Assembly: GCA_902793465.1 (NCBI GenBank)
Contig: CADBDT010000011.1
Span: 124,001-188,000, forward strand
Source: an uncultured Coriobacteriaceae bacterium
Lineage (GTDB): Bacteria; Actinomycetota; Coriobacteriia; Coriobacteriales; Atopobiaceae
Reading direction: 5' to 3'
Length of the DNA stretch: 64,000 nucleotides
Under the pieces are notes generated by a model. It was not told the DNA's origin and ran no database searches. It worked only from the letters and a program-made list of their open reading frames with translations. Numbering within the stretch: position 1 is the first letter of the stretch; each line of letters begins with the position of its first letter. Shown one piece after another: positions 44,033 through 51,237 of the stretch. The translations under genes were made by a program, and so were the position numbers.

Positions 44033-45196
44033 CTACGCCACGTAGTGCTCGGAGATCTCGCTCATGGTAAGGCGCATGTTGTCAAAGGTGGGCGGCTTAA
44101 CGGCCGAACGGAGCCGCTTGCAGGCGCGTCGCCACTTGTCGGTTGGCTCGGGGAGTTCGGTGTTTAGCAGGCTTGCCACCTTGTGGGCAACGGCGTCGAA
44201 GCGCTTGGGATCAGCAACGTCGTCGTCGGTTACGCACACCACGCGCACGTCGCCGGTCTGGAGCGCGTCAAAGTCGCGCTTGGAAGGTCTTCCACTGCCC
44301 GTATACTGAACCGCCACGCGCTTGGCGGGCCAAAACAGGTCGTAGATAAGGTAGTCGCCCGAGGAGGAGGGATAGAACCCTTGCTCTCCCTTGTATGCGC
44401 CCCATCCCTGCACGCGCTCAATCCCGTAGCTGCCCTCCGATCTTGGCAGGCAAAGCAGCAGGTACAGATAGCAGCTCATGGGCGAGCTGCACTCGTTTTG
44501 CACGTGGCGCAGCACGCGTTTGGCGCGCTTGCCCTCCTTCGTGCGACGAACATCGCGCAGATATTCGCGTATGGCTGCCTTCGACGTGCGCGGCTGCCTA
44601 AGAAAATCGTATCCACCGCCGCGATCGTACTGCGTGAGCACGGTGCGATACTTTCCGCACAGCTCTACGCCCAGGCACACCGCCTCTACGAACGACAGCT
44701 GGTTGGCCTTGCGAAAGAAAAAGAACTCGGGCGTGCTCATACGGGTTGTTTCGGAAATCGGCTCGTACGACCCCCTAGGTATGGGGCCGTCCCACACGCT
44801 CACGCCGCGCACGTACTGCCCAGCACAGCGCGCAGCCGTGCGCATGCGTTCACCCTCCTCCTTGCTGGGCGCAATTATTTCCACGTTGGAAAGCGAGTTG
44901 TCCTCAAAAAAGTCGGGAAACGGATAGCTTGCCTCGCTAAGCAGCTCTTCTTCGGCCTCCCTGTAAAGCATCGAATGAAGCTCCCGGTTCTTCTCTTCCC
45001 ATCCGGGCATGGTGGGCATCTCTTTGCCCAGAAGCTCGCAGAGTCGCTCCATAACCTTATGATACGAGTCGTAGTCGCACAGGTCGGCGCAGGTTACGCG
45101 CAACACGGTGTAGCTATCGTCACCCTCAAAGGGGGTGCGATACGGATCGTCCACAATGTCCAGGGCAACTTTCTCTTCGGGCCAGTACAGTGCCAT
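44033..45196 (-). CDS. Uncharacterised protein with two nuclease-like (DUF559/Vsr-like) half domains
   Basis: 387 residues, start at 45196 with AAAGGAGAG. The first ~60 residues (YWPEEKVALDIVDDPYRTPF ... YTVLRVTCADLCDYDSYHKV) and the C-terminal part (~270-340: YDLFWPAKRVAVQYTGSG, KRDFDALQTGDVRVVCVTDD) have the same pattern. Each has an aromatic-Pro-x-x-x-Val-Ala strand, a turn with acidic residues, and a (T/R)VLRVT/VRVVCVT strand. This is reminiscent of DUF559/Vsr-like PD-(D/E)XK nucleases, although the catalytic residues are not all obvious. The middle (~105-260) contains STPEFFFFRKANQLSFVEAV and GGGYDFLRQPRTSKAAIREYL, resembling AbiEi-like abortive-infection proteins known in Coriobacteriia. 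The function is a guess (defence or regulation). It shares a conserved leader with the VaFE gene. Confidence 0.55.
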   Translation of the reverse strand: MALYWPEEKVALDIVDDPYRTPFEGDDSYTVLRVTCADLCDYDSYHKVMERLCELLGKEMPTMPGWEEKNRELHSMLYREAEEELLSEASYPFPDFFEDNSLSNVEIIAPSKEEGERMRTAARCAGQYVRGVSVWDGPIPRGSYEPISETTRMSTPEFFFFRKANQLSFVEAVCLGVELCGKYRTVLTQYDRGGGYDFLRQPRTSKAAIREYLRDVRRTKEGKRAKRVLRHVQNECSSPMSCYLYLLLCLPRSEGSYGIERVQGWGAYKGEQGFYPSSSGDYLIYDLFWPAKRVAVQYTGSGRPSKRDFDALQTGDVRVVCVTDDDVADPKRFDAVAHKVASLLNTELPEPTDKWRRACKRLRSAVKPPTFDNMRLTMSEISEHYVA

Positions 45197-45253
45197 AGTC
45201 TCTCCTTTGGTCGAGCTTATACGGGAAAAACAGGCTACGCGACCCAACTCCCC

Positions 45254-45367
45254 GCAAGCTCACACCCAGCTCTCGCATAACTCGCGCGAAAACGCGAGTC
45301 TGGGCCTGCACGCTCGTGTTTGTTGCTTGGCACCAATTTGCACATGCTCTTTTGAGAATTTCTTACA
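45254..45367 (-). promoter_or_regulatory. Conserved structured leader/promoter element, copy B
   Basis: On the minus strand: AATTCTCAAAAGAGCATGTGCA (in part), then a hairpin ACTCGCG/CGCGAGT, then GAGTT and GCTGGGTGTGAGCTTGC. It matches copy A (11873-12017) in both boxes and in the distance of box 2 to the start codon (~58 versus ~55 nt). The rest of the 45197-45689 gap holds the palindrome at 45488; I see no gene in it. Confidence 0.55.
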
Positions 45368-45487
45368 CGCCGTTCATCCGCGCGGCTGTGCCGCTCGCGG
45401 CGATTTTGGGGTGTGTTCTGGTGCGGCGACGGAAGTTTATGCATTTTTACGTGGCGAAGGGGTAGGCTTTCCAAAACTCGCGAGTGG

Positions 45488-45599
45488 TGGTGTGCCTATT
45501 GGGGATACTCCCCATCGGGTACATCGCGGATGGTCCTCTCATAATGACAAGGGTCTCCCGCGATGTACCCGGAGGGGAGTATCCTCAATAGGCACACCA
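45488..45599. repeat. Dispersed palindromic element, copy 8
   Basis: Arms TGGTGTGCCTATTGG and CAATAGGCACACCA; inner core GGGGATACTCCCC with one mismatch on the right side (GAGTATCCTC). Spacer of the copy 1 group. It lies between divergent genes. Confidence 0.95.
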
Positions 45600-45689
45600 T
45601 TTTTGGACGGCCAACCTGTGGTTTGTCTGTAACAGTTAGTTAGCTTGGGTATACTACAACGAGTGATTCTTAGAAGAAGGAGGCCAACC

Positions 45690-45935
45690 ATGGGACTCAA
45701 GGATCTGTTTGCGGCACACGCCAGCGAAAACGAGGCGGCCAAGGCCACGCACACCATAAACGTGGAGGGCATGCACTGCCCCGCTTGCGAGAAGCTCGTC
45801 TCAACTGCGCTGGAGGACCGCGGCGCCACCAACGTTGTGGCCAACCACGAGACCGGAGTGGTGGAGTACGAGGGCGAGCTAGAGGCCGCGCTCATAGGCG
45901 AGGCTATTTCCGAAGCAGGCTTTACGCTGCTGTAG
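45690..45935 (+). CDS. Heavy-metal-associated (HMA) domain metallochaperone, CopZ-like
   Basis: 81 residues, ATG at 45690 after AAGGAGG. A ~20-residue N-terminal helix precedes a ferredoxin-like HMA domain with the metal-binding GMHCPAC (C30, C33) and the usual VEYEGEL and ISEAGFTLL ends. HMA proteins bind Cu(I) or related soft metals and pass them to P-type ATPases. No ATPase or copper regulator lies next to it. The next gene encodes a CNNM/CBS transporter-like protein, a possible functional link that is not established. Confidence 0.88.
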   Translation: MGLKDLFAAHASENEAAKATHTINVEGMHCPACEKLVSTALEDRGATNVVANHETGVVEYEGELEAALIGEAISEAGFTLL

Positions 45936-46002
45936 GGCTGGTCGGCATCTGGTAGAATTACCAGTACGTGTTCGACCAACCGAGGAGGCTCTGCCCAAGG
46001 GC

Positions 46003-47298
46003 ATGGATATAGCAATATCAATTGCCGTAACTGTAATTCTGACCATTATCAACGGCTACTTCTCCATGTCGGAGATGGCCCTCTCCACCGCAAAGAAAGT
46101 CGTTCTGGAGCACGAGGCGGAGCAAGGCGACGCGGCCGCGGCAACGGCTGCCGAGGTCATAGAGAATCCCGGCGACTTTCTTGCCGCCATCCAGGTGGCA
46201 ATTACCCTGGTGGGCTTTGCTAGCTCGGCATTTGCCGCAACGAGCCTCTCCGAGCCTTTGGGCAACGTGTTCGAAAGCGTAAACATTCCCTTCTCGCGCG
46301 GCCTGGCAACCGTAACCATTACGCTTTTGCTCTCTTACTTTTCCATTGTGGTGGGCGAGCTGGTGCCCAAGCGCATTGCCATGGCTAACGCCGAGGGCGT
46401 AAGCAAGCAGGTGGCTGGCCCTCTGAAGGCCTTCTCGGCAATTGCCAAGCCGCTGGTGTGGCTTACGGCTGCAAGCGCCAACGGGCTGGCAAAGCTGCTG
46501 CACATAAAGGGTACCGAGGACCGTCAGAACGTGAGCGAGGAGGAGCTTCGCTACATGGTTACGGACGTGGACGAGCTAACCGAGCAGGAGAAGTCCATGA
46601 TCCACGACGTAATTGACCTCGGGGACGCCGTGGCCCGCGAGGTAATGGTCCCACGTGTGGACGTGGAGGCTGCGGAGGACGTGTCTACCTGCTCCGAGGT
46701 GCTTGCGACCATGAGGCAGACCGGATACAGCCGCCTGCCCGTGTACCACGAGGACATAGACCGCGTGGTAGGCATCGCGCACATTAAGGACCTCCTTGGC
46801 CCCGTGCTGGAGGAAGGCGCAGGGGAAAGCCGTGTGGACCGCTACATGCGCAAGGCAAAGTATGTGCCCGAGACTAAAGACATCTTTCCGTTGCTTTCCG
46901 AGATGCAAACCGATCACGACCAGATGGCCATTGTGGTGGACGAATACGGCGGCACAGCTGGCATAATTACCATTGAGGACATAGTGGAGGAGATCGTGGG
47001 CGAAATTGAGGACGAGTTTGACCCCGACAACCGCTACCTCACCCAAATTGGCGAGCGCGAGTGGATGGTGGACGGCCGCTACTCCATAGACGACGCCATC
47101 GAGCTTGGTTGGCCCATAGAAGACAACGCCGAGTACGAAACAATTGCCGGCTTTGTGCTGGAGCTGGCCGACAAGCTCCCGCATCCTGGCGACTCGTTTA
47201 AGAAGGACGGGTACGAGTTTGTGGTGCAGTCCATGCGCGGCAGGCGCCTGTCTATGGTGCGGGTAATAGCGCCGGAGAAGAAGCCCGACGAGGAGTAG
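46003..47298 (+). CDS. CNNM-CBS-CorC domain membrane protein (HlyC/CorC family)
   Basis: 431 residues. An AGGAGG lies ~17 nt before the ATG, a little far, with AAGGG closer. The N-terminal CNNM domain (~1-180) has four hydrophobic segments, including [23 protein letters not shown] and [21 protein letters not shown], the latter with the conserved GE(L/I)xPK motif. A CBS pair (~195-320) starts at [10 protein letters not shown] and includes [23 protein letters not shown]. The C-terminal CorC/HlyC domain (~340-425) ends in [15 protein letters not shown]. Members are linked to Mg2+ or other divalent-cation transport. There is no partner gene in the same transcript except possibly the HMA gene upstream. 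Confidence 0.93.
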   Translation: MDIAISIAVTVILTIINGYFSMSEMALSTAKKVVLEHEAEQGDAAAATAAEVIENPGDFLAAIQVAITLVGFASSAFAATSLSEPLGNVFESVNIPFSRGLATVTITLLLSYFSIVVGELVPKRIAMANAEGVSKQVAGPLKAFSAIAKPLVWLTAASANGLAKLLHIKGTEDRQNVSEEELRYMVTDVDELTEQEKSMIHDVIDLGDAVAREVMVPRVDVEAAEDVSTCSEVLATMRQTGYSRLPVYHEDIDRVVGIAHIKDLLGPVLEEGAGESRVDRYMRKAKYVPETKDIFPLLSEMQTDHDQMAIVVDEYGGTAGIITIEDIVEEIVGEIEDEFDPDNRYLTQIGEREWMVDGRYSIDDAIELGWPIEDNAEYETIAGFVLELADKLPHPGDSFKKDGYEFVVQSMRGRRLSMVRVIAPEKKPDEE

Positions 47299-47305
47299 AC
47301 CGGTA

Positions 47306-47413
47306 ACGCGCTCCTTGGGGATACTCCCCATCGGGTACATCGCGGATTGTCCTCTTGCAATGAGACGGGTTTCTCGCGATGTACCCGTAGGGGAGTATCC
47401 CCAAGGAGCGCGT
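47306..47413. repeat. Dispersed palindromic element, copy 9
   Basis: Arms ACGCGCTCCTTGG / CCAAGGAGCGCGT, the most divergent outer arm of the family but still perfectly paired. Core and spacer belong to the copy 1 group. It lies 8 bp after the CNNM gene, between two rightward genes. Confidence 0.95.
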
Positions 47414-47503
47414 CGTTTTCGAACGTTAAGCACTGCCACCCCATAGGTGTCGCTCTTACAGCTATAATGGGTCATACTGCAGCAACGAATAAAGGAAACT
47501 ACC

Positions 47504-48199
47504 ATGGCGCAGCTCATAGACATTATCCGCGTGGTTGTGGATCCCGAATACCTAACGGCAACCGTATGCGTGTCGCCGGACGCACCGCTTATGACGAGCG
47601 AGGACCTGGAGGGTACCACGCGGGTGTACAACCTGCTTCCCACCATTATCGACCATGCTTGCGTGGGCGACGCTGGAAGCACCTTTAAGGACTGCATGGG
47701 CGATACCGAGCTGGCGCATCTTTTGGAGCACGTAACGGTGGAGCTGCTTGCGCGCACGAATATGGTGGAGGAGGTTGTGGCTGGCCGCACGTGGCGCGAG
47801 CTTGCGTACGACCGCACCTACAGCATTCAGCTGGACTGCGTGGACGATGTGCTGGTTGCGGGCGCACTTTCCAGTGCGGTATGGATTGTTTCCTGGGCTT
47901 TTTCGGGCGGCGCTGGTCCCGTGCCCGATGTGGAGGCCACGGTTTCGGGCCTCGCGCAGCTGGTTCAGAGCCTGCCGGATCCAAACGAGGCATCCAACAA
48001 AGAGGCGGATACAAACGCGGCGGAGCAGGATCGCTACGACGACTACTACGAGGGCAACTACTACGACGACGATCGCTACGACAGCAATCGGAACGACGGC
48101 CGCTACGATGACGATCAATACGACGACATCTACGACGACGAGCCGTACGAAGACGATGACCTGGACCGCGGCCCACGCATGTCTCGCAAGATTATATAA
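47504..48199 (+). CDS. CphA N-terminal-like domain protein with Asp/Tyr-rich acidic tail
   Basis: 231 residues, start after AAAGGAAAC, with TATAAT at 47463-47468 as a likely -10 box. Residues ~1-120 resemble the N-terminal domain of cyanophycin synthetase: LLPTIIDHACVGDAG, FKDCMGDTELAHLLEHVTVEL and GRTWRELAYDRTYSIQLDC match the family pattern L..H.C..G, HllEHv.lEL and G.T. The ATP-grasp and Mur-ligase domains of CphA are absent, so it cannot make cyanophycin. The last ~60 residues are a DDYYEGNYYDDDRYDSNR-type low-complexity tail, strikingly like the insert of the M28-like protein at 3184. Function unknown. Confidence 0.7.
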   Translation: MAQLIDIIRVVVDPEYLTATVCVSPDAPLMTSEDLEGTTRVYNLLPTIIDHACVGDAGSTFKDCMGDTELAHLLEHVTVELLARTNMVEEVVAGRTWRELAYDRTYSIQLDCVDDVLVAGALSSAVWIVSWAFSGGAGPVPDVEATVSGLAQLVQSLPDPNEASNKEADTNAAEQDRYDDYYEGNYYDDDRYDSNRNDGRYDDDQYDDIYDDEPYEDDDLDRGPRMSRKII

Positions 48200-48405
48200 A
48201 ATCCCTCGTAACAAGCTGTTTATTGGATAAATACCTGCAGTCGACGCGCTCCGCAGTAGCCGAGCGTATCGATTGCAGAAAATTCGTGCATCTTTTGAGC
48301 TATTACGGTTTTTGGATGGGTATTTTTCGCACGAGAAGTATACTCACCAAATAGGATTGGAATAGGAGGCGGGCAAAGGCCCGTTATTAGGGTCAGGAGG
48401 ACCGT

Positions 48406-48837
48406 ATGAAGCTCGTAAGTGTTGTGTTGGGCGGCGTTATTGGTGCTGCAGCCGGATTTGCCGCAGGCGTTCTTCTTGCTCCGCGCTCTGGTGCCGAGAG
48501 CCGTGCTATGGCTTCCGACGCGATGAACGACGCTTGGGATTCCGCCGTAGATAAGTACGAGCGCAGCCAGCAGGCCATGGCCGACAAGGTGTCCACCGTG
48601 CGTCCTAACGTAGATGGCGCCACCGACGACCTCCGTGCCAAGGTTGACCTTGCTCGCGAGCGCATGGACCAGCTTCGTGATTCCCTTTCCACCGTTGCCG
48701 ACGAGGCCGCTGCCGTAGAGGTAGAGGCTGAGGTAGAGGCCGTTGCCGAGGAAGCCGCCGAAGAAGTGGCCGAGGAGACCGAGGAAGTGGCCGAGGAGGC
48801 TGCTGAGGACAAGGCCGACGAGGACAAGGCTGAGTAA
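48406..48837 (+). CDS. YtxH-family protein
   Basis: 143 residues, start after CAGGAGG. An N-terminal single membrane helix (VVLGGVIGAAAGFAAGVLLAP) is followed by the family signature LLAPRSGAE, then a helical region (~40-105). The acidic Ala/Glu/Val tail is of low complexity (EEVAEETEEVAEEAAEDK). YtxH proteins are small, abundant envelope proteins, some stress-induced. A terminator follows at 48859. A TATACT (~48337) with TGGGTA upstream may be its promoter. Confidence 0.8.
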   Translation: MKLVSVVLGGVIGAAAGFAAGVLLAPRSGAESRAMASDAMNDAWDSAVDKYERSQQAMADKVSTVRPNVDGATDDLRAKVDLARERMDQLRDSLSTVADEAAAVEVEAEVEAVAEEAAEEVAEETEEVAEEAAEDKADEDKAE

Positions 48838-48858
48838 CCAGCATTACGTACGATTTAA

Positions 48859-48898
48859 GGGCACGTTGTCGCAGGAATACGGCAACGTGCCTTTTTGT
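48859..48898 (+). terminator. Rho-independent terminator after ytxH-like gene
   Basis: Stem GGGCACGTTG / CAACGTGCC(C) followed by TTTTTGTTTT. Confidence 0.9.
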
Positions 48899-48922
48899 TT
48901 TGCGAGCTAAAGGAGAGCGCGA

Positions 48923-49684
48923 ATGCTAAAGGTAAGCCAACTCATGCGCATATACGTGTATAAGCCAAAGCGCGGCCGCAAGGACGATCCAAAGACTATG
49001 GAGCTCAAGGATCTTACGGTTGTGGGCCAGGTGCGCCAGGTGGTGTTTGCCCCCGAGGGAGATTGCGTTGTTGGTCTGCTGGTACGCAGGCCAGATGTTG
49101 CGGGCATGGTAAAGCGCGAGGACGCGTTTGTGGCGCTCGACTCAATTGTGGCTACCGATGACGGCTTGGTGGTATCGCGCGAAGAAGACGGAATGGATTC
49201 CGAGGCAATCGAGCGCTTGGGCTTGGATTGGAACAAGTGCATTCTGTGGACGGGCATGGACGCCAAGACTACAAACAACAAGGAGCTCGGATGGGTGGAC
49301 GACGTTGAGTTTAGTCCCAAGACCGGGCGGGTTAAGGCGTTCTATGTGGGCGATGGCAGTGTTGCAAAGTCGCTGGTAGGCAACGTGGTAATTCCCCGTA
49401 ACATGCTTGTGGGCTACAAGGATGGATACATGCTGGTAAAGCCCGAGGTGGCCGACCTTTCGCTTAACGGAGGGCTTGCGGCAAAGGCAGGCGAAAGCTA
49501 TGCGCGCGCTAAGCAGAGCGGAAAGACGGTTGCCAGCAAGGCAGGAAAAGCTGCCGACGACGTTGTGCAAAAGGGAGCACGTGGACTGGGCCGCGCCATT
49601 GGCAAGGCAAAGAAGAACGCGGGCGGATCCCCCCGCGGCATGTTTGGCGCCTTTATGGACGAATACCGCAAGGCGAGCAAGTAA
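48923..49684 (+). CDS. PRC-barrel domain protein
   Basis: 253 residues, start after AAAGGAG. Two PRC-barrel-like beta domains: residues ~5-90 (ELKDLTVVGQVRQVVFAPEGDCVVGLLV ... FVALDSIVATDDGLVV) and ~105-180 (LGWVDDVEFSPKTGRVKAFYV ... NVVIPRNMLVGYKDGYMLV). The C-terminal ~65 residues are Lys/Ala/Gly-rich and probably flexible (AKQSGKTVASKAGKAADD). PRC-barrels occur in RimM, photosynthetic reaction centres and YlmC/YmxH-type sporulation proteins; the role here is unknown. It follows the YtxH gene's terminator, so it is likely a separate unit. Confidence 0.75.
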   Translation: MLKVSQLMRIYVYKPKRGRKDDPKTMELKDLTVVGQVRQVVFAPEGDCVVGLLVRRPDVAGMVKREDAFVALDSIVATDDGLVVSREEDGMDSEAIERLGLDWNKCILWTGMDAKTTNNKELGWVDDVEFSPKTGRVKAFYVGDGSVAKSLVGNVVIPRNMLVGYKDGYMLVKPEVADLSLNGGLAAKAGESYARAKQSGKTVASKAGKAADDVVQKGARGLGRAIGKAKKNAGGSPRGMFGAFMDEYRKASK

Positions 49685-49696
49685 AGCTGACCGAAG

Positions 49697-49810
49697 GCGG
49701 TGTACCGTTGGGGGATACTCCCCTACGGGTACATCGCGAATGGGCCTTCTCGTAAAGAATGGCCTTCACGCGATGTACCCGATGGGGAGTATCCCCCAAC
49801 GGTACACCGC
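49697..49810. repeat. Dispersed palindromic element, copy 10
   Basis: Arms GCGGTGTACCGTTGG / CCAACGGTACACCGC, core GGGGATACTCCCC (one extra G). The spacer GAATGGGCCTTCTCG...AATGGCCTTC contains an inner inverted repeat. It starts 13 bp after the PRC-barrel gene. Confidence 0.95.
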
Positions 49811-49861
49811 TCCATCACGAGTTTTCGGACAGTCTAAACGGACGACCCCTTCGACAAAAAA

Positions 49862-50226
49862 GACCCCCGTTGCCGGGGGTCAGACATTTTTAATGGCGGA
49901 GGGGGAGGGATTCCCGCGTCGCGCTGCGCGCAACGCTCCGAGGCTTCGGGCTTCGCCCTCAGCCCGCGACGCTATTCGCGTCGCGACCTTGCGGTTCGAA
50001 TCCCCTTACGACCCCCTCGACAAAAAAAGACCCCCATTGCTGGGGGTCAGACTGTTCATGGCGGAGGGGGAGGGATTCCCGCGTCGCGCTGCGCGCAACG
50101 CTCAACGGCCTCGTCGCTCCGCTCCTCGGCCCGTGGGAAGCCAGAGGGCTTCCCACGACCTACCGGTTCGAATCCCTCCCCTGTAACGGCGCCGAACAAG
50201 AAAGGGTGTCCCAATTGGAACACCCT
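49862..50226 (-). repeat. Two palindromic units derived from the 3' end of tRNA-Ser, each with a terminator
   Basis: Two units (about 49862-50011 and 50029-50184) carry, on the minus strand, the exact 3' end of the neighbouring tRNA-Ser: GAATCCCTCCCCCTCCGCCA. Each also has an inverted second copy of its T-arm region (plus strand GGTTCGAATCCC at 49992 and 50165). Each is followed on the minus strand by a hairpin and T run (GACCCCCGGCAACGGGGGTC; GACCCCCAGCAATGGGGGTC). A third hairpin (AGGGTGTTCCAATTGGGACA, in part) follows the real tRNA. The two units lack D and anticodon arms and are not tRNAs. Confidence 0.75.
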
Positions 50227-50238
50227 CTAAAGTTTAAA

Positions 50239-50326
50239 TGGCGGAGGGGGAGGGATTCGAACCCTCGAGACCTTTCGGCCCGGCGGTTTTCAAGACCGCT
50301 GCATTCAACCGCTCTGCCACCCCTCC
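50239..50326 (-). tRNA. tRNA-Ser (anticodon TGA)
   Basis: On the minus strand: acceptor GGAGGGG/CCCCTCC, anticodon stem-loop GCGGT CTTGAAA ACCGC giving TGA, a long variable arm (CGGGCCGAAAGGTCTCG region), T arm GAGGGTTCGAATCCCTC, and encoded CCA. TATAAT lies upstream on the minus strand (~50344-50349). Confidence 0.95.
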
Positions 50327-50391
50327 GTGCAGATGTGCTCCATTATAATACGAGTCGAGCACAAATGTCCGCAGCGTGAGAGGAGTTGCAC

Positions 50392-50943
50392 ATGAGCGCG
50401 CAGCTGCATCCCGACATCGAAACCGTAATTCTTAGCGAACAAGACATCAAAGACATCGTAACTCGAATGGGCGCGCAGATATCCGCCGACTACAAAGACA
50501 AGAATCCGCTGATAGTCACGGTGTTGCGCGGGGCATTTATCTTTACGGCAGACCTGTTGCGCGCGTTGTCTGTGCCTTGCGCGGTGGACTTTATGGCTGT
50601 TTCGAGCTATGGCGATGGCGTGAAGAGCTCGGGTGTGGTGCGCATCCTAAAGGACCTGGACACCAAGGTGGAGGGTCGTCACGTAATAATTGCCGAGGAC
50701 ATTTTGGACTCGGGGCTCACGCTAAGCTATCTTATAAAAATGCTGTCGGCGCGTCATCCGGCTTCCATTGAGGTCGCGGCGTTTGCCGTAAAGGACATTC
50801 CAGGCAAGACGCCTGCCATAAAGCCGGCGTACGTGGGCACCCATGTTCCCAACGAGTTTATTGTTGGCTATGGCTTGGACTACGCCGAGCGGTATCGCAA
50901 CCTTCCGTATGTGGGAGTCCTTAAGCCCGAGGTGTACTCGTAG
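50392..50943 (+). CDS. hpt: Hypoxanthine phosphoribosyltransferase
   Basis: 183 residues, ATG at 50392 after GAGAGGAG; an in-frame TTG at 50386 is less likely. The enzyme joins hypoxanthine or guanine with PRPP to make IMP or GMP in purine salvage. The PRPP-binding motif is VIIAEDILDSGLTLSYL (E102-D103 followed by the loop to ~110). The flexible-loop region SSYGDGVKSSG (71-81) and the purine-contact region VGYGLDYAERYRNLPYVG (~158-175) fit the bacterial Hpt length (~180). As in many Gram-positive genomes, it is followed by ftsH (tilS-hpt-ftsH arrangement), though tilS is not upstream here and a repeat separates the genes. Confidence 0.95.
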   Translation: MSAQLHPDIETVILSEQDIKDIVTRMGAQISADYKDKNPLIVTVLRGAFIFTADLLRALSVPCAVDFMAVSSYGDGVKSSGVVRILKDLDTKVEGRHVIIAEDILDSGLTLSYLIKMLSARHPASIEVAAFAVKDIPGKTPAIKPAYVGTHVPNEFIVGYGLDYAERYRNLPYVGVLKPEVYS

Positions 50944-50960
50944 CAAACACGTGTTGGAGT

Positions 50961-51157
50961 GGGTGCCGTTAGGGGAGTATCCCAACGCCATTAAGTTAGC
51001 GCTGTGCACATTGGGGATATTCCCCTACGGGTACATCGCGGATGGGCCGGCCTCCAACGAAAGCCCTGCTCGCGATGTACCCGATGGGGAGTATCCCCAA
51101 TGTGCACAGCTCCCCCGGACCCTTAACTAAATGGCGGTGGGAGCATCCCCCTGCCGC
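50961..51157. repeat. Nested composite palindromic element, copy 11 (inner element 51001-51110)
   Basis: A complete inner palindrome (arms GCTGTGCACATTGG / CCAATGTGCACAGC) is inserted between the halves of a second, outer element. The outer halves are GGGTGCCGTTAGGGGAGTAT...ACGCCATTAAGTTAG on the left and TTAACTAAATGGCGGTGGGA...CTGCCGC on the right. The same composite, in opposite orientation, occurs at 59620-59821. It occupies most of the hpt-ftsH gap. Confidence 0.9.
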
Positions 51158-51237
51158 TGTGGGTTTTGTAGCGTCGTGCCTTAATGCACAGACTCCGCTA
51201 GAATAGACAAGTTACCCAACAGAAGACGGGAGTACGC

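Noticed and set aside
49862..50184. Two additional tRNA-Ser genes
   Set aside because: Only the 3' end and an inverted T arm are present; D and anticodon arms are missing.
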